NCBI GenBank assembly: GCA_963799925.1
Contig: CAWCYZ010000002.1
Location: forward strand, 372,001 to 436,000
Length of the DNA: 64,000 bases
Reading direction: 5' to 3'
Origin: DATBQN01 sp963799925
GTDB taxonomy: Bacteria > Acidobacteriota > Thermoanaerobaculia > Multivoradales > UBA5704
Shown here: positions 36,315 through 44,237 of the stretch, piece by piece
How the letters are laid out: each line of letters starts with the position of its first letter
Numbering within the stretch: the stretch's first letter is position 1
Notes under the pieces: generated by a model
Seen by the model: the letters and a program-made list of their open reading frames with translations, nothing else
What the model was told of the DNA's origin: nothing
Database searches by the model: none
Translations under genes and position numbers: made by a program

Positions 36315-37327
36315 GCTTTGTCCTCCTCCGCTTCGTCCTCTCCATACAGGCGATGGCCGGTGCGGCGGAGGAAGACGTCCTCGAGGGTCGGCCGCGCCAC
36401 GGTGACGGACTCGACCCGCCCCGGCAGCGCCTCGACCAGCCGCGCCACGAGCTCGTGGGCGCGCTCGAGCTCGAGCCGCAGCGCGCCGTCGCGCACGGTC
36501 GGCGCCAGCTCGGGGAAGCGGACCGCGAGGTCGCGCGCCAGCGCCGGGGCATCGGGGCCGGTCAGGGTCACCACGTCGCCCCCGATCTCCTCCTTGAGCG
36601 CCGCCGGCGAGCCGAGCGCCACGATCTCGCCGCCGGCGAGGAGCGCCAGCCGGTCGCAGCGGTCCCCCTCCTCCATGAAGTGGGTGGTCAAGAGGATCGT
36701 CACCCCCTCCCGCCGCAGATCGTAGAGCGTGTCCCAGAGGTCGCGCCGCGCCCCCGGATCGAGGCCGGTCGACGGCTCGTCGAGGAGCAGCAGGCGCGGG
36801 TGGTGGAGGAGCGACTTGGCGATCTCGGCTCGCCGCCGGAGCCCCCCGGAGAGGGTCGCCGCCCGCTCCTTGGCGCGCGCCGTCAGGCCGAAGCGCTCGA
36901 GGGCGGCGGCGATGCGGCCGGCGAGGTCGCGCCCGGAGAGGCCGTAGAGGTGCCCCTGGTGGGTCAGGTTCTCGGCGACGGTGAGCTGGACGTCGAGCGA
37001 CGGCGACTGGAAGACGACGCCGAGCTCGCGGCGGATGCGCGCCGCCTGGGTCGCGAGGTCGTGGCCGAAGACCGCCACCGTGCCGCGCGACGGCCGGGCG
37101 AGGGTCGCGAGGATGCGGAAGAGGGTCGTCTTGCCGCCGCCGTTCGGCCCCAGGAAGCCGAAGATCTCCCCCGGCCGGACCTGGAAGTCGAGGCCGCGCA
37201 GCGCCTGGCGCTCGCCGTACGCGAACTCGACCCCGGCGGCCTCGACGGCGGCCGGACCGCCGGAACTCCCGGAACCGCCAGCCCGCGCGGCCGCCGAGGC
37301 CGGCGCCGCCGCTTCGAGGTCGCTCAT
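36311..37327 (-). CDS. ABC transporter ATP-binding protein
   Basis: A 338-residue ABC ATPase with Walker A (FLGPNGGGKTTLFRILATL), Q-loop (GVVFQSPSLDVQLTV), signature LSGGLRRRAEIAKSLL, Walker B (LLLLDEPSTGLDP) and switch His (LLTTHFMEEGDRC). Walker A has GGGK where GSGK is common, which is a tolerated variant. A 30-residue Ala/Gly-rich leader precedes the domain. It begins two bases after the ctaB stop. It powers the ABC-2 permease encoded next. Confidence 0.9.
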   Translation of the reverse strand: MSDLEAAAPASAAARAGGSGSSGGPAAVEAAGVEFAYGERQALRGLDFQVRPGEIFGFLGPNGGGKTTLFRILATLARPSRGTVAVFGHDLATQAARIRRELGVVFQSPSLDVQLTVAENLTHQGHLYGLSGRDLAGRIAAALERFGLTARAKERAATLSGGLRRRAEIAKSLLHHPRLLLLDEPSTGLDPGARRDLWDTLYDLRREGVTILLTTHFMEEGDRCDRLALLAGGEIVALGSPAALKEEIGGDVVTLTGPDAPALARDLAVRFPELAPTVRDGALRLELERAHELVARLVEALPGRVESVTVARPTLEDVFLRRTGHRLYGEDEAEEDKA

Positions 37328-37329
37328 GG

Positions 37330-38259
37330 TCAGAGGACGATCCGGTCGAGCAGCATGGCGAGGAGGACCGCGGGGAGATAGAGGATCGAGGCGAACATCA
37401 GGGAGCGGGCGCCCGGCATCGTCCGCCGCCGCGCGAAGGCGACGCCGGCGCCGAGGTAGCCGAGCCCGAGGGCGAGGGCGAGGGCGAGATAGACGCCGCC
37501 CAGGAGACCGAGCGCCGACGGCATGAGGGAGACCGGCACCAGAGCCGCGCCGTAGAGGACGACCTGCCGCGCCGTCCGCCGTCCCTCGGCGTCCTCTACG
37601 GTGAGCATCGGGAAGCCGGCGCGCTCGTAGTCCTCGCGGCAAAGCCAGGCGATGGCCAGGAAGTGCGGCATCTGCCAGAGGAAGAGGATGGCGAAGAGCA
37701 CCCAGGCGGCGAGGCCGAGCCGGCCGGTGACGGCGCTCCACCCCATCATCGGCGGGATGGCGCCGGGGATGGCGCCGACGATCGTGGCGAGCGAGCTCAC
37801 CCGCTTGAGCGGCGTGTAGACGAAGACGTAGCCGGCGAGGGCGATCGCCCCGAGGAGGGCAGTGAGGAGATTGACCGCGACGGCCAGATAGACGAGCCCG
37901 GCGACCCCCAGGACGACGCCGAGGAGGAGCGCCGCGTCGGGGTCGAGGCGGCCGGCCGGGAGCGGCCGGTTGGCGGTGCGCCGCATGCGGGCGTCGGTGT
38001 CGCGCTCGAGGACGTGATTGAGCGCCGAGCCGCCGGCCGAGATGAGCCCGGTGCCGAGCAGGGTCTCGACGAGCAGCAGGAGCGAGATCCGCTGGTGCAC
38101 CGCCGACTCGGCGAGGAGGAAGCCGAGCCCCGCGGTCAGCACGACCATGAGGGTGATCCCGGGCTTCGTCAGCTCGACCAGGTCGGCGAGCAGGATCGAG
38201 CCGGCGAGCGGCCGGTCGGCCACGACGCCGGATTCCGCTTCGATCTTGAGCGCCTTCAA
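37330..38259 (-). CDS. ctaB: Protohaem IX farnesyltransferase (haem O synthase)
   Basis: A 309-residue UbiA-family prenyltransferase that converts haem B to haem O. Key motifs are LTKPGITLMVV, the first aspartate-rich site NHVLERDTDARMRRT and the loop YTPLKRVSSLATIVGAIPGA, plus the second site REDYERAGFPMLTVED. It has about nine membrane helices. It overlaps ctaA upstream by four bases and feeds CtaA for haem A of the two oxidases in this window. Confidence 0.95.
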   Translation of the reverse strand: MKALKIEAESGVVADRPLAGSILLADLVELTKPGITLMVVLTAGLGFLLAESAVHQRISLLLLVETLLGTGLISAGGSALNHVLERDTDARMRRTANRPLPAGRLDPDAALLLGVVLGVAGLVYLAVAVNLLTALLGAIALAGYVFVYTPLKRVSSLATIVGAIPGAIPPMMGWSAVTGRLGLAAWVLFAILFLWQMPHFLAIAWLCREDYERAGFPMLTVEDAEGRRTARQVVLYGAALVPVSLMPSALGLLGGVYLALALALGLGYLGAGVAFARRRTMPGARSLMFASILYLPAVLLAMLLDRIVL

Positions 38260-39279
38260 GAGACCGCCTCGCGGGCCGCTTCGAGCGGGCGCCGCGCTGG
38301 AGCGGCAAGGTTGTCAGCATCCTGCGGGCTCTCGGCCAGCGCCGCCGAGCGCCTCGCCAGGCGGGCCAGGCGCCAGCTCTGCAAGGTGAGGGTCAGGCTC
38401 GTCGCCAGGAGCGCCGCGCCGGTCGCCACGTGGACGGTGTTGGGGACGACCGCCTTCCGGGTGAGGACGACGAGCGCGCCGAGCGTGATCTGCACGACCA
38501 CCAGCAGGCACATCCCGAGCGCCGGGAGAGCGAGCGTCCGCTCCCGCCGCTGCGGGCGGAAAACCAGCCTCGCCGTCGCGGCGACCGCCAGGAGCACGAG
38601 GAGCGCTCCCACCCGGTGGGTGAAGTGGATGGCGATCGGAAACGTGAAGCTGGGGCGGAATCAGGTGGCCGAAGGCGAGCGGAAAGGTCGGGATCGCGAG
38701 GCCGGCGCCGTGGTGGCGCATCACCGCCCCGGCGAGGACCTGAAGATAGATGAGGACGGTCGTCGCCGTCGCCAGCCGGCGGGCGGTTTGGATTTCCGGA
38801 GCCGGAGCGGCCGCCGCCGCGAGGCCCGTCGTGAAGCTCCGCGACGTGACCACGGCGAAGGTCGTCACCAGGCAGAGGAAGAGCTGGGCGAGCCCGGCGT
38901 GGGCGATCGAGACCGCCGGCGGCAGGAAGAGGAGCACCGTGACGCCGCCGAGGATCGCCTGCGCGAGGACGGCGCCGACCGCCGAGAACGCGATCCAGCG
39001 CGCCCAGCGGCGGGGCTCGGCGCGGCGGGCCCAGAGGGCCATACCGACGGTGAGGAGCGCGACCGTGCCGGCGAACATGCGGTGGCCGTGCTCGGCGCGG
39101 ACGGTGTCGATCCGCCACCAGTGCGGCGGGCTGAGCGAGCCGTAGGAGAGCGGCCAGTCGGGAACCGAGAGCCCCGCCTCCTTGCTCTTGACGAGCGCTC
39201 CAGCCGCGATCAGCAGGACGACCAGGCAGGCGAGGGCCGTGGCGTAACGATGGAGGCGAGCGGGATTTCGTTCGTGCAT
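38256..39279 (-). CDS. ctaA: Haem A synthase (one frameshift)
   Basis: An eight-helix protein of about 340 residues that oxidises haem O to haem A. Visible are PDWPLSYGSLSPPHW, the haem-binding EHGHRMFAG, HAGLAQLFLCL, MRHHGAGLAIPTFPLAFG and the C-terminal HFTHRVGALL plus PNTVHVATGAALL. One extra C in a run of four near 38652-38655 breaks the frame; removing it gives IPPSFTFPIAIHFTHRV. It heads the haem A/SCO operon on the minus strand. Confidence 0.88.
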
Positions 39280-39375
39280 GGAGACGGGGACCGCCGCCCG
39301 AGGGAGCGGCGGGGGGAAGTCTAGCGCAAAGGAGGCGGCTAGGAAGAGAGCGGCGGCGAAGCCTCGCTCCTCGGG

Positions 39376-40807
39376 TCAAGAGAGGCCGAAAGGCTTCCAC
39401 TTTCGTTTCACCGCGACGGCGCCGCCGCGGATGGAGGCTCCTGCGGGCAGAACGCGCAAGCCGTCATCCCGGCTCTTCTGATCGCTCAGGGCCTGGGCGG
39501 CTCCCTTGCTGGCCGAGGTCACGACGAGGATCTCGAAGGTTCTCTCCTTCGAGCTCCTCAGCTGTATGGCCCATTGGCCGTCGGCCTTCGGGAACAGCTC
39601 CCCGCGAGGATAGATTGCGCCGTCTGGCTGCCGGATGCACAGGAATACCCGCTGGTCGCCGAGCCCGCGGACGGTCCCCTGCACCTGGATCGAAGGGCCG
39701 ACGGCCTCTCCACTCGCAGGCGAGGTGATTGTGGCCTGCGGCGCCGGCGGCGCCAGCGGTACGCTCGCGGCGGAGCTGGAATGCGGCGCTCGCCGGTCGT
39801 CTGCCGGGCTCTCGGAGAAGCTCCGGGATCGCGTCGGCACGGGAATCCTTGGCCCTGGGGACCCTGATCCTGGACTTGGCGTGAGAAGGGACCGCTGGCA
39901 GATGGCTGGAGGGCTGGCCGTGGATGCGGTCCGCGCCCGATACGACCGCCTTGGCGGAGAGCCCGCCGTTCGCGCCGCTGGCTGGGCTGCCGGGATTTGC
40001 GCCGGGCTGGTCGCTCGGGGGGGCCTTGGCTGCCACCTCCATCTTCTCCACCTTTAAGGCATTGGGGACTACGCCATCCCGTGGCCGTGAGACAAGCCGA
40101 TCCGTTGCGCGATCCGCTGTCCGCTGCGTCGGTATGGGTTGGATCGCTATCGGCTGGGTCGATGTCGGCTGGATCGGCGTCGACCGCATCCATAGGACGG
40201 ACGCCAATACGGCGGCTGCCACCGCCAGGGCGGCAAGAGAGAGCAGCCAGACCCGCGGTCCCGCGGCTTTCACAGCCATAGCCTCCGGCGCCGCAGCCGG
40301 CGTGGAGACATTCTTTTCCTGAAGGATGTCCTGGAGTGTCCGGGAGAGGCGCTGCACGTCGTAGGCCCAGCGGGCGTCGCTGATCTCGAGGGCGTTGCGC
40401 CGCGCGAGGCGGGCGAGCGAGGGCGGCAGCTCCTCGGCGCGCGGCATCGGCGCATCCTGCACCAGCACCGGGATGACCCGGATGTTGCGCGCCAGGGCGG
40501 ACTCGAGCTCCAGGCGGACGAAGTCCGCCGGGTCGTCGAGGCGCCGGCGCCCGGCCGCATCCTGGACGGCCAGCCACTCGCGGCCGATGACGACGATCAG
40601 CACCTCGCACGAACCTACCGCCTGCTCGATGGCCTCGACGAAATCGACGCCGGGCTGGAGGGTGTCGATATCCATGAACACCCGGCCGGCGAAATGGCCG
40701 CTCAGGGCATCGAACAGCCGCCCTGCATGACCGGAGCTGTCCTCCCGCCGATAGTTGATGAAGATGTTCGCGGAGCGTCCCCGCGGTCTGACCGTCTGCG
40801 AGCTCAC
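39376..40807 (-). CDS. TIR domain-membrane-Ig-like protein (one frameshift)
   Basis: A protein of about 476 residues. Residues 13-150 form a TIR domain: NIFINYRREDSSGHAGRLF, VFMDIDTLQPGVDF, CEVLIVVIGREWL and FVRLELESALARN with the likely NADase glutamate. One membrane helix follows (VWLLSLAALAVAAAVLASVLW), then a Pro/Ser-rich linker. After a frame break near 39880-39950 an Ig-like domain ends the chain (ITSPASGEAVGPSIQVQGTV, YPRGELFPKADGQWAIQL). GTG start with GAGAGGA upstream. It could sense something outside and act by TIR chemistry inside. Confidence 0.7.
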
Positions 40808-40976
40808 GGCTTCCTCTCCGGATCCCAGCGCCCCTGGCCCCTCGGATCCTAGGCGCGGCGCAACCCCCGCACGTTACATTCTCTGCTAAACCGGGCCTGG
40901 CGGCTTAGATGAGATGAGGGAGAGCCGGAGCCCTCCCGAAGAGAAGCGCCTCCTGTGGCTGCCGGGAGAGCGCGCC

Positions 40977-42002
40977 CTACCCGTGCGGGAAGAGCTTGCC
41001 CAAGAACTCCCGGTCGTCTTTGAGCGAGCGGAGCTCGGAGGCGCCGTCCAGGGCGTCGTGGAAGTCTTTCGAGAAGTGCTGATCGAGCTTCTGCGCCTTC
41101 TGAAAGTCCGCCAGCGCCGCGGCCTTGTCGCCGGCGAGGTACTCGAGGAAGCCGAGGTTCTCGAGCGTGTCCGCGCGCTCCGGCGCGTAGCGCACCGCCG
41201 TCCGCGCCGCGGCGAGGGCGCCCGCGGAGTCGTGCGTCTGCGCCAGGCGGTCGGAGGCGTCCTCGTAGAGGTAGGAGAGGTTCAGGTCGAGCAGCCGCCG
41301 CAGCTCGGCCAGGGGCCGCGGGTTGTCGTCGACGTTGACGTAGATGTAGCGGTCGTTGTTGAGGTTCCTCCCGCCTCCCTTCCGCACCACGAGCATCGAC
41401 GCCGACTGATGGCCGCGCGAGTCGCCGCCGGCGTCGTCCCCCGCCTTCAAGGCGGCGTAGAGCCGCTCGGCGAGCTCGCCGCGGGCGCTCTCGAAGGCTC
41501 GCCCCATCGCCTCCGGCACCTCTGGCCCGACCAGGATGTTGCCCTGCGCCGACCAGGTCCTGCCGTGCCGGTCCCCCGCCCAGTGCGGCGCGTTGGGCCC
41601 GGTGAACGTGGCCACGTTCCCGTGCGTGTCGACGATCGCCACCTGGCGGCCGTCCTTGCCGGGGAGCTTGTCGTCGGCGAGGAGCTTCGCCAGCACCTGC
41701 TGCGCCGTGAGCCCCTGGCGCAGGAGGTCGATCCCCGCCGGTCCGTAGCCGACGTTGACGTTCGCCTGCGTCGCGATCGCCCCCACTCCGGCCATCGCCC
41801 AGGGCACCACCGCGCCGACCGAGAAGTACCGTGAGGCGACGGCGACGCCGAGGTCGCCGTTCGCCGGGTCGATCGCGACGATCGAGAAGGTCGAGACCGT
41901 GGGCGGCCGGAGGGCTGGGCGCGCCGGATGGCCGGCGGCGGCGGAAACCGGCAGGGACGAGAGCAAGAGGACGAGGAGACCGAGCGCGAGAGAACCCTTC
42001 AT
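40977..42002 (-). CDS. Secreted DUF1028 protein with C-terminal TPR-like repeats
   Basis: A 341-residue protein: signal peptide (LALGLLVLLLSSLPVSAAAG), then a DUF1028 domain with TFSIVAIDPANGDLGVAVAS, GVGAIATQANVNVGYGPAG and QVAIVDTHGNVATFTG, followed by helical TPR-like repeats (about residues 235-320) ending in REFLGKLFPHG. DUF1028 has an Ntn-hydrolase-like fold of uncertain substrate, found in secreted or peptidoglycan-linked proteins. A GTGACA-N17-TAAAGT promoter precedes it at 42061-42089. Confidence 0.85.
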   Translation of the reverse strand: MKGSLALGLLVLLLSSLPVSAAAGHPARPALRPPTVSTFSIVAIDPANGDLGVAVASRYFSVGAVVPWAMAGVGAIATQANVNVGYGPAGIDLLRQGLTAQQVLAKLLADDKLPGKDGRQVAIVDTHGNVATFTGPNAPHWAGDRHGRTWSAQGNILVGPEVPEAMGRAFESARGELAERLYAALKAGDDAGGDSRGHQSASMLVVRKGGGRNLNNDRYIYVNVDDNPRPLAELRRLLDLNLSYLYEDASDRLAQTHDSAGALAAARTAVRYAPERADTLENLGFLEYLAGDKAAALADFQKAQKLDQHFSKDFHDALDGASELRSLKDDREFLGKLFPHG

Positions 42003-42060
42003 GGCGCACCTCGGAAACTGGACGTTGGCCGGAACCGGGAGCTGCGGCGTCGAGGCGTCC

Positions 42061-42089
42061 ACTTTACCCAGCTCGGCCACCCATGTCAC
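42061..42089 (-). promoter_or_regulatory. Promoter of the DUF1028 gene
   Basis: On the minus strand GTGACA (42089-42084), a 17-base spacer and TAAAGT (42066-42061). Transcription would start near 42054, leaving about 50 bases of leader. Confidence 0.55.
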
Positions 42090-42111
42090 CAGGCTCGCCC
42101 GCGGCCGGCGT

Positions 42112-42140
42112 TTGACCCTCCGGAACCCGATCTCTAGAAT
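42112..42140 (+). promoter_or_regulatory. Promoter with leaderless start for the Fic operon
   Basis: TTGACC (42112-42117), a 17-base spacer and TAGAAT (42135-42140). The predicted first transcribed base falls at the ATG at 42147, so the mRNA is probably leaderless. It is divergent from the DUF1028 promoter. Confidence 0.6.
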
Positions 42141-42146
42141 ATGAGC

Positions 42147-42584
42147 ATGAGTGGTGTGATGGATCCTCGCTTCGAGAGTCTTTGGACCAGCATCTCCCAA
42201 CGCACTCTGAGGCTCGCCGCAGAGCGTCTCAACGTTCCCGTGCAGGAGCTGGCGGAGGAGGTTCTAGCCCGAGAGGCCAGCGAGCCCGCGAGCGGAGCTG
42301 TCCCCATGGCTCTGGTCGAAGTCGAGATGGAGTTGGATCGGCTCTACAAGGCCTGGACCGCCGAGCTCCGTAGAGAGTCGGAGCGCGACCGCTCGCGAAA
42401 GCTCGACAGTATCCTTTCCCACCTCCCGTCGTACACCGCCGAGAACCTCGCGACCGACGTCGCTGAGCTCGCCCATGCCGAGGTGACCGAAGAGGACCCT
42501 CTGAGCGCCCGCCGGGTCATTCCGGAAGACGTCCACGGCGTGGGAGCGGCATTTGGCCGTCGCCTGGAACCAAGACCGCGCTGA
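42147..42584 (+). CDS. Unknown protein encoded upstream of Fic
   Basis: A 145-residue soluble, helical, charged protein (VEVEMELDRLYKAWTAELRR, then SESERDRSRKL-type basic segments). I do not recognise a domain. I prefer ATG 42147, where the predicted transcript begins, over ATG 42141. It overlaps the Fic gene by about 32 bases, so the pair is coupled, and it may act as a Fic antitoxin, though no inhibitory (S/T)xxxE(G/N) helix is obvious. This role is inference. Confidence 0.5.
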   Translation: MSGVMDPRFESLWTSISQRTLRLAAERLNVPVQELAEEVLAREASEPASGAVPMALVEVEMELDRLYKAWTAELRRESERDRSRKLDSILSHLPSYTAENLATDVAELAHAEVTEEDPLSARRVIPEDVHGVGAAFGRRLEPRPR

Positions 42585-43193
42585 AGACCGGGCGCTCATC
42601 GAGAGCAACATCGCCGGCGTTCTCCAGAAGATCGCTGAGGACGCAGGCGTCAGAAAATCCCCAACCGTGGTCATGGCGCAAGAGTGGCACCGCCAGATCT
42701 ATCGCGGCGCGTCGCTCCCGGTTCCGTATTACGCGGGTGAGATTCGCGACAGCGACCCCGCGTATCCGGAGCTGATGGGGTACGAGGTGGGCGTCGGCTC
42801 GGCACGAGGCGTCCCCTCCCGGCGTGTGCCGGAGGAGCTTTCCACGTTCGAGCATTCAATGGGGAGCGCCGTGGACAAGCTCGATGCCCTGCTCCCTGTC
42901 GGCGCCCGGCCAACCGAGGAAAGCCAGCTCTACTCGATCCTGACCCTGGTCGCACTGTCTCACGGCGAATGGATACGGATCCATCCGTTCGCGAACGGCA
43001 ACGGCAGGACGGCCAGGCTCTGGGCCAACTGGTGCGCTCTGCGTATGGGCTTCCGCCGTTCCTCCGTCTGAAACCGCGTCCGGACCGGGACGGGTATGCC
43101 CGCGCCGCCGCCCTCTCGATGCACGGCGAGCACGAAGCCATGGTCATCGAACTCATCGACATGTTGGAGATGCACCTACGGGCTCGCGGTTGA
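42553..43193 (+). CDS. Fic family AMP-transferase (one frameshift)
   Basis: A protein of about 214 residues of the Fic/DOC fold with the active-site loop HPFANGNGRTARLW (catalytic histidine and anion-binding GNGR intact). Fic enzymes usually transfer AMP to a target hydroxyl. One missing C near 43055 breaks the frame; restoring it gives RMGFPPFLRLKPRPDRDGY. The nominal start is TTG; family-like sequence WERHLAVAWNQDRAEDRALI begins slightly upstream, so the true start is uncertain. It lies directly downstream of, and overlaps, an unknown small gene. Confidence 0.75.
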
Positions 43194-43229
43194 TCGGAAG
43201 GAAGTCCCGAGAGCTTGGCTCAACGCGAC

Positions 43230-43263
43230 GAGCCCCTCGCGGCACGCTGCCGGCGAGGGGCTC
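43230..43263. repeat. Strong GC hairpin between convergent genes
   Basis: GAGCCCCTCGC (43230-43240) pairs perfectly with 43253-43263 around a 12-base loop. It lies between the ends of the Fic gene and the cupredoxin lipoprotein gene. No T-tract follows on either strand, so it may be a rho-dependent or bidirectional end structure. Confidence 0.55.
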
Positions 43264-43289
43264 GCGGGATGCTTCTGGAGAAAGGGCGG

Positions 43290-44075
43290 TTACTTCGCCT
43301 TGAAGTCGAAGTTCGCCGTCACCGTGCCGTTGGCCGGGACGGTGACGTCCTGGTCGGCGGTGCCGAGCGTCTCGTGCCAGGCCTCGAGCGTGTACTTGCC
43401 CGGCGGGAGCTTGGGGATCGAGTAGGTGCCGTCTTCCTTGGTCACCGCGAAGTACGGGTTGTCGACGACACCCATGTAGGCCGACATCCAGGGGTGGACG
43501 TCGCACTTGAAGTGGACCATCACCTCGGGCTTGGAGAAGGTCTTCTCGAACTGCATCCCCTTGAACGGCTGCCCCTGGTTGAACTCGGTGTTCTTCACCG
43601 GCAGCGCGTGGATGTTGTGGAGGGTCGGGTCGTCGTTCTTGATCACCAGCGTCTGGCCCACCTGGATGCCCTGGATGCGCGGGTGATAGAGGCAGCCCTG
43701 CTGGTCGATCTCGGCCTTGGCCGTCGGCGCCGGGAAGCTCTTGCCCTCGAGGCCGCTCTTCACGTAGACGAAGACGTTGGCGAGCTTGCCATCCTTGACC
43801 ACGACCTTCTGCGTGTCGACCGCCTCCTTGTGGAGGCCGGCGCACACCGGATCGGCGTTCATCAAGATCGGCGTGTCGGTGTCGGGGCCGGCGTAGGTGG
43901 CGGCGCCGGTGACGGTGCCGGCGTTCGCGGTGTCGACCGCCTTGGTCGGGGCCGCCGGCGTGCTGCCGCTCGGGCCCGAGTCACTGGCCGTCGACGTGGC
44001 CTCCTGCTTGCCGCCGCCGCAGGCGACCGCCAGCGAGGCGATGGCGACGAGCGCCAACAGTTTGTTCCTGCTCAT
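43290..44075 (-). CDS. Cupredoxin-like lipoprotein with carboxypeptidase-regulatory fold
   Basis: A 261-residue lipoprotein: signal with lipobox ending LAVACGGG. Residues about 90-185 resemble a type-1 copper domain with ligands likely H in HNIHALP, C in HFKCDVHPW, the nearby H and M in WMSAYM. The C-terminus is a carboxypeptidase-regulatory-like beta fold (DGTYSIPKLPPGKYTLEAWH). GGAGG precedes ATG 44075. It follows the octahaem cytochrome gene by 162 bases on the same strand and is a candidate periplasmic electron carrier of that cluster. Confidence 0.7.
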   Translation of the reverse strand: MSRNKLLALVAIASLAVACGGGKQEATSTASDSGPSGSTPAAPTKAVDTANAGTVTGAATYAGPDTDTPILMNADPVCAGLHKEAVDTQKVVVKDGKLANVFVYVKSGLEGKSFPAPTAKAEIDQQGCLYHPRIQGIQVGQTLVIKNDDPTLHNIHALPVKNTEFNQGQPFKGMQFEKTFSKPEVMVHFKCDVHPWMSAYMGVVDNPYFAVTKEDGTYSIPKLPPGKYTLEAWHETLGTADQDVTVPANGTVTANFDFKAK

Positions 44076-44237
44076 ACGATTGAAACCTCCTCGGTTGGTG
44101 GAAAGGAACCTACAGAGCTCGGTTCCTGGGAAAGCGCGGAGCCGAATGCGGCATTATGTCACACGCCGCATCCGGACTCCTTCCGGTCATTCTGATCATT
44201 CCGATCGCCGGCCGATCGCCGGCCGCGGTTCCCGCGC

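Noticed and set aside
39376..40807. Phase variation of the TIR gene by the frame break
   Set aside because: There is no homopolymer or short tandem repeat at the break region, and the same type of break occurs in housekeeping genes nearby.
43230..43263. Intrinsic terminator
   Set aside because: The stem is strong but no T-tract follows on either strand, so it is listed as a hairpin only.
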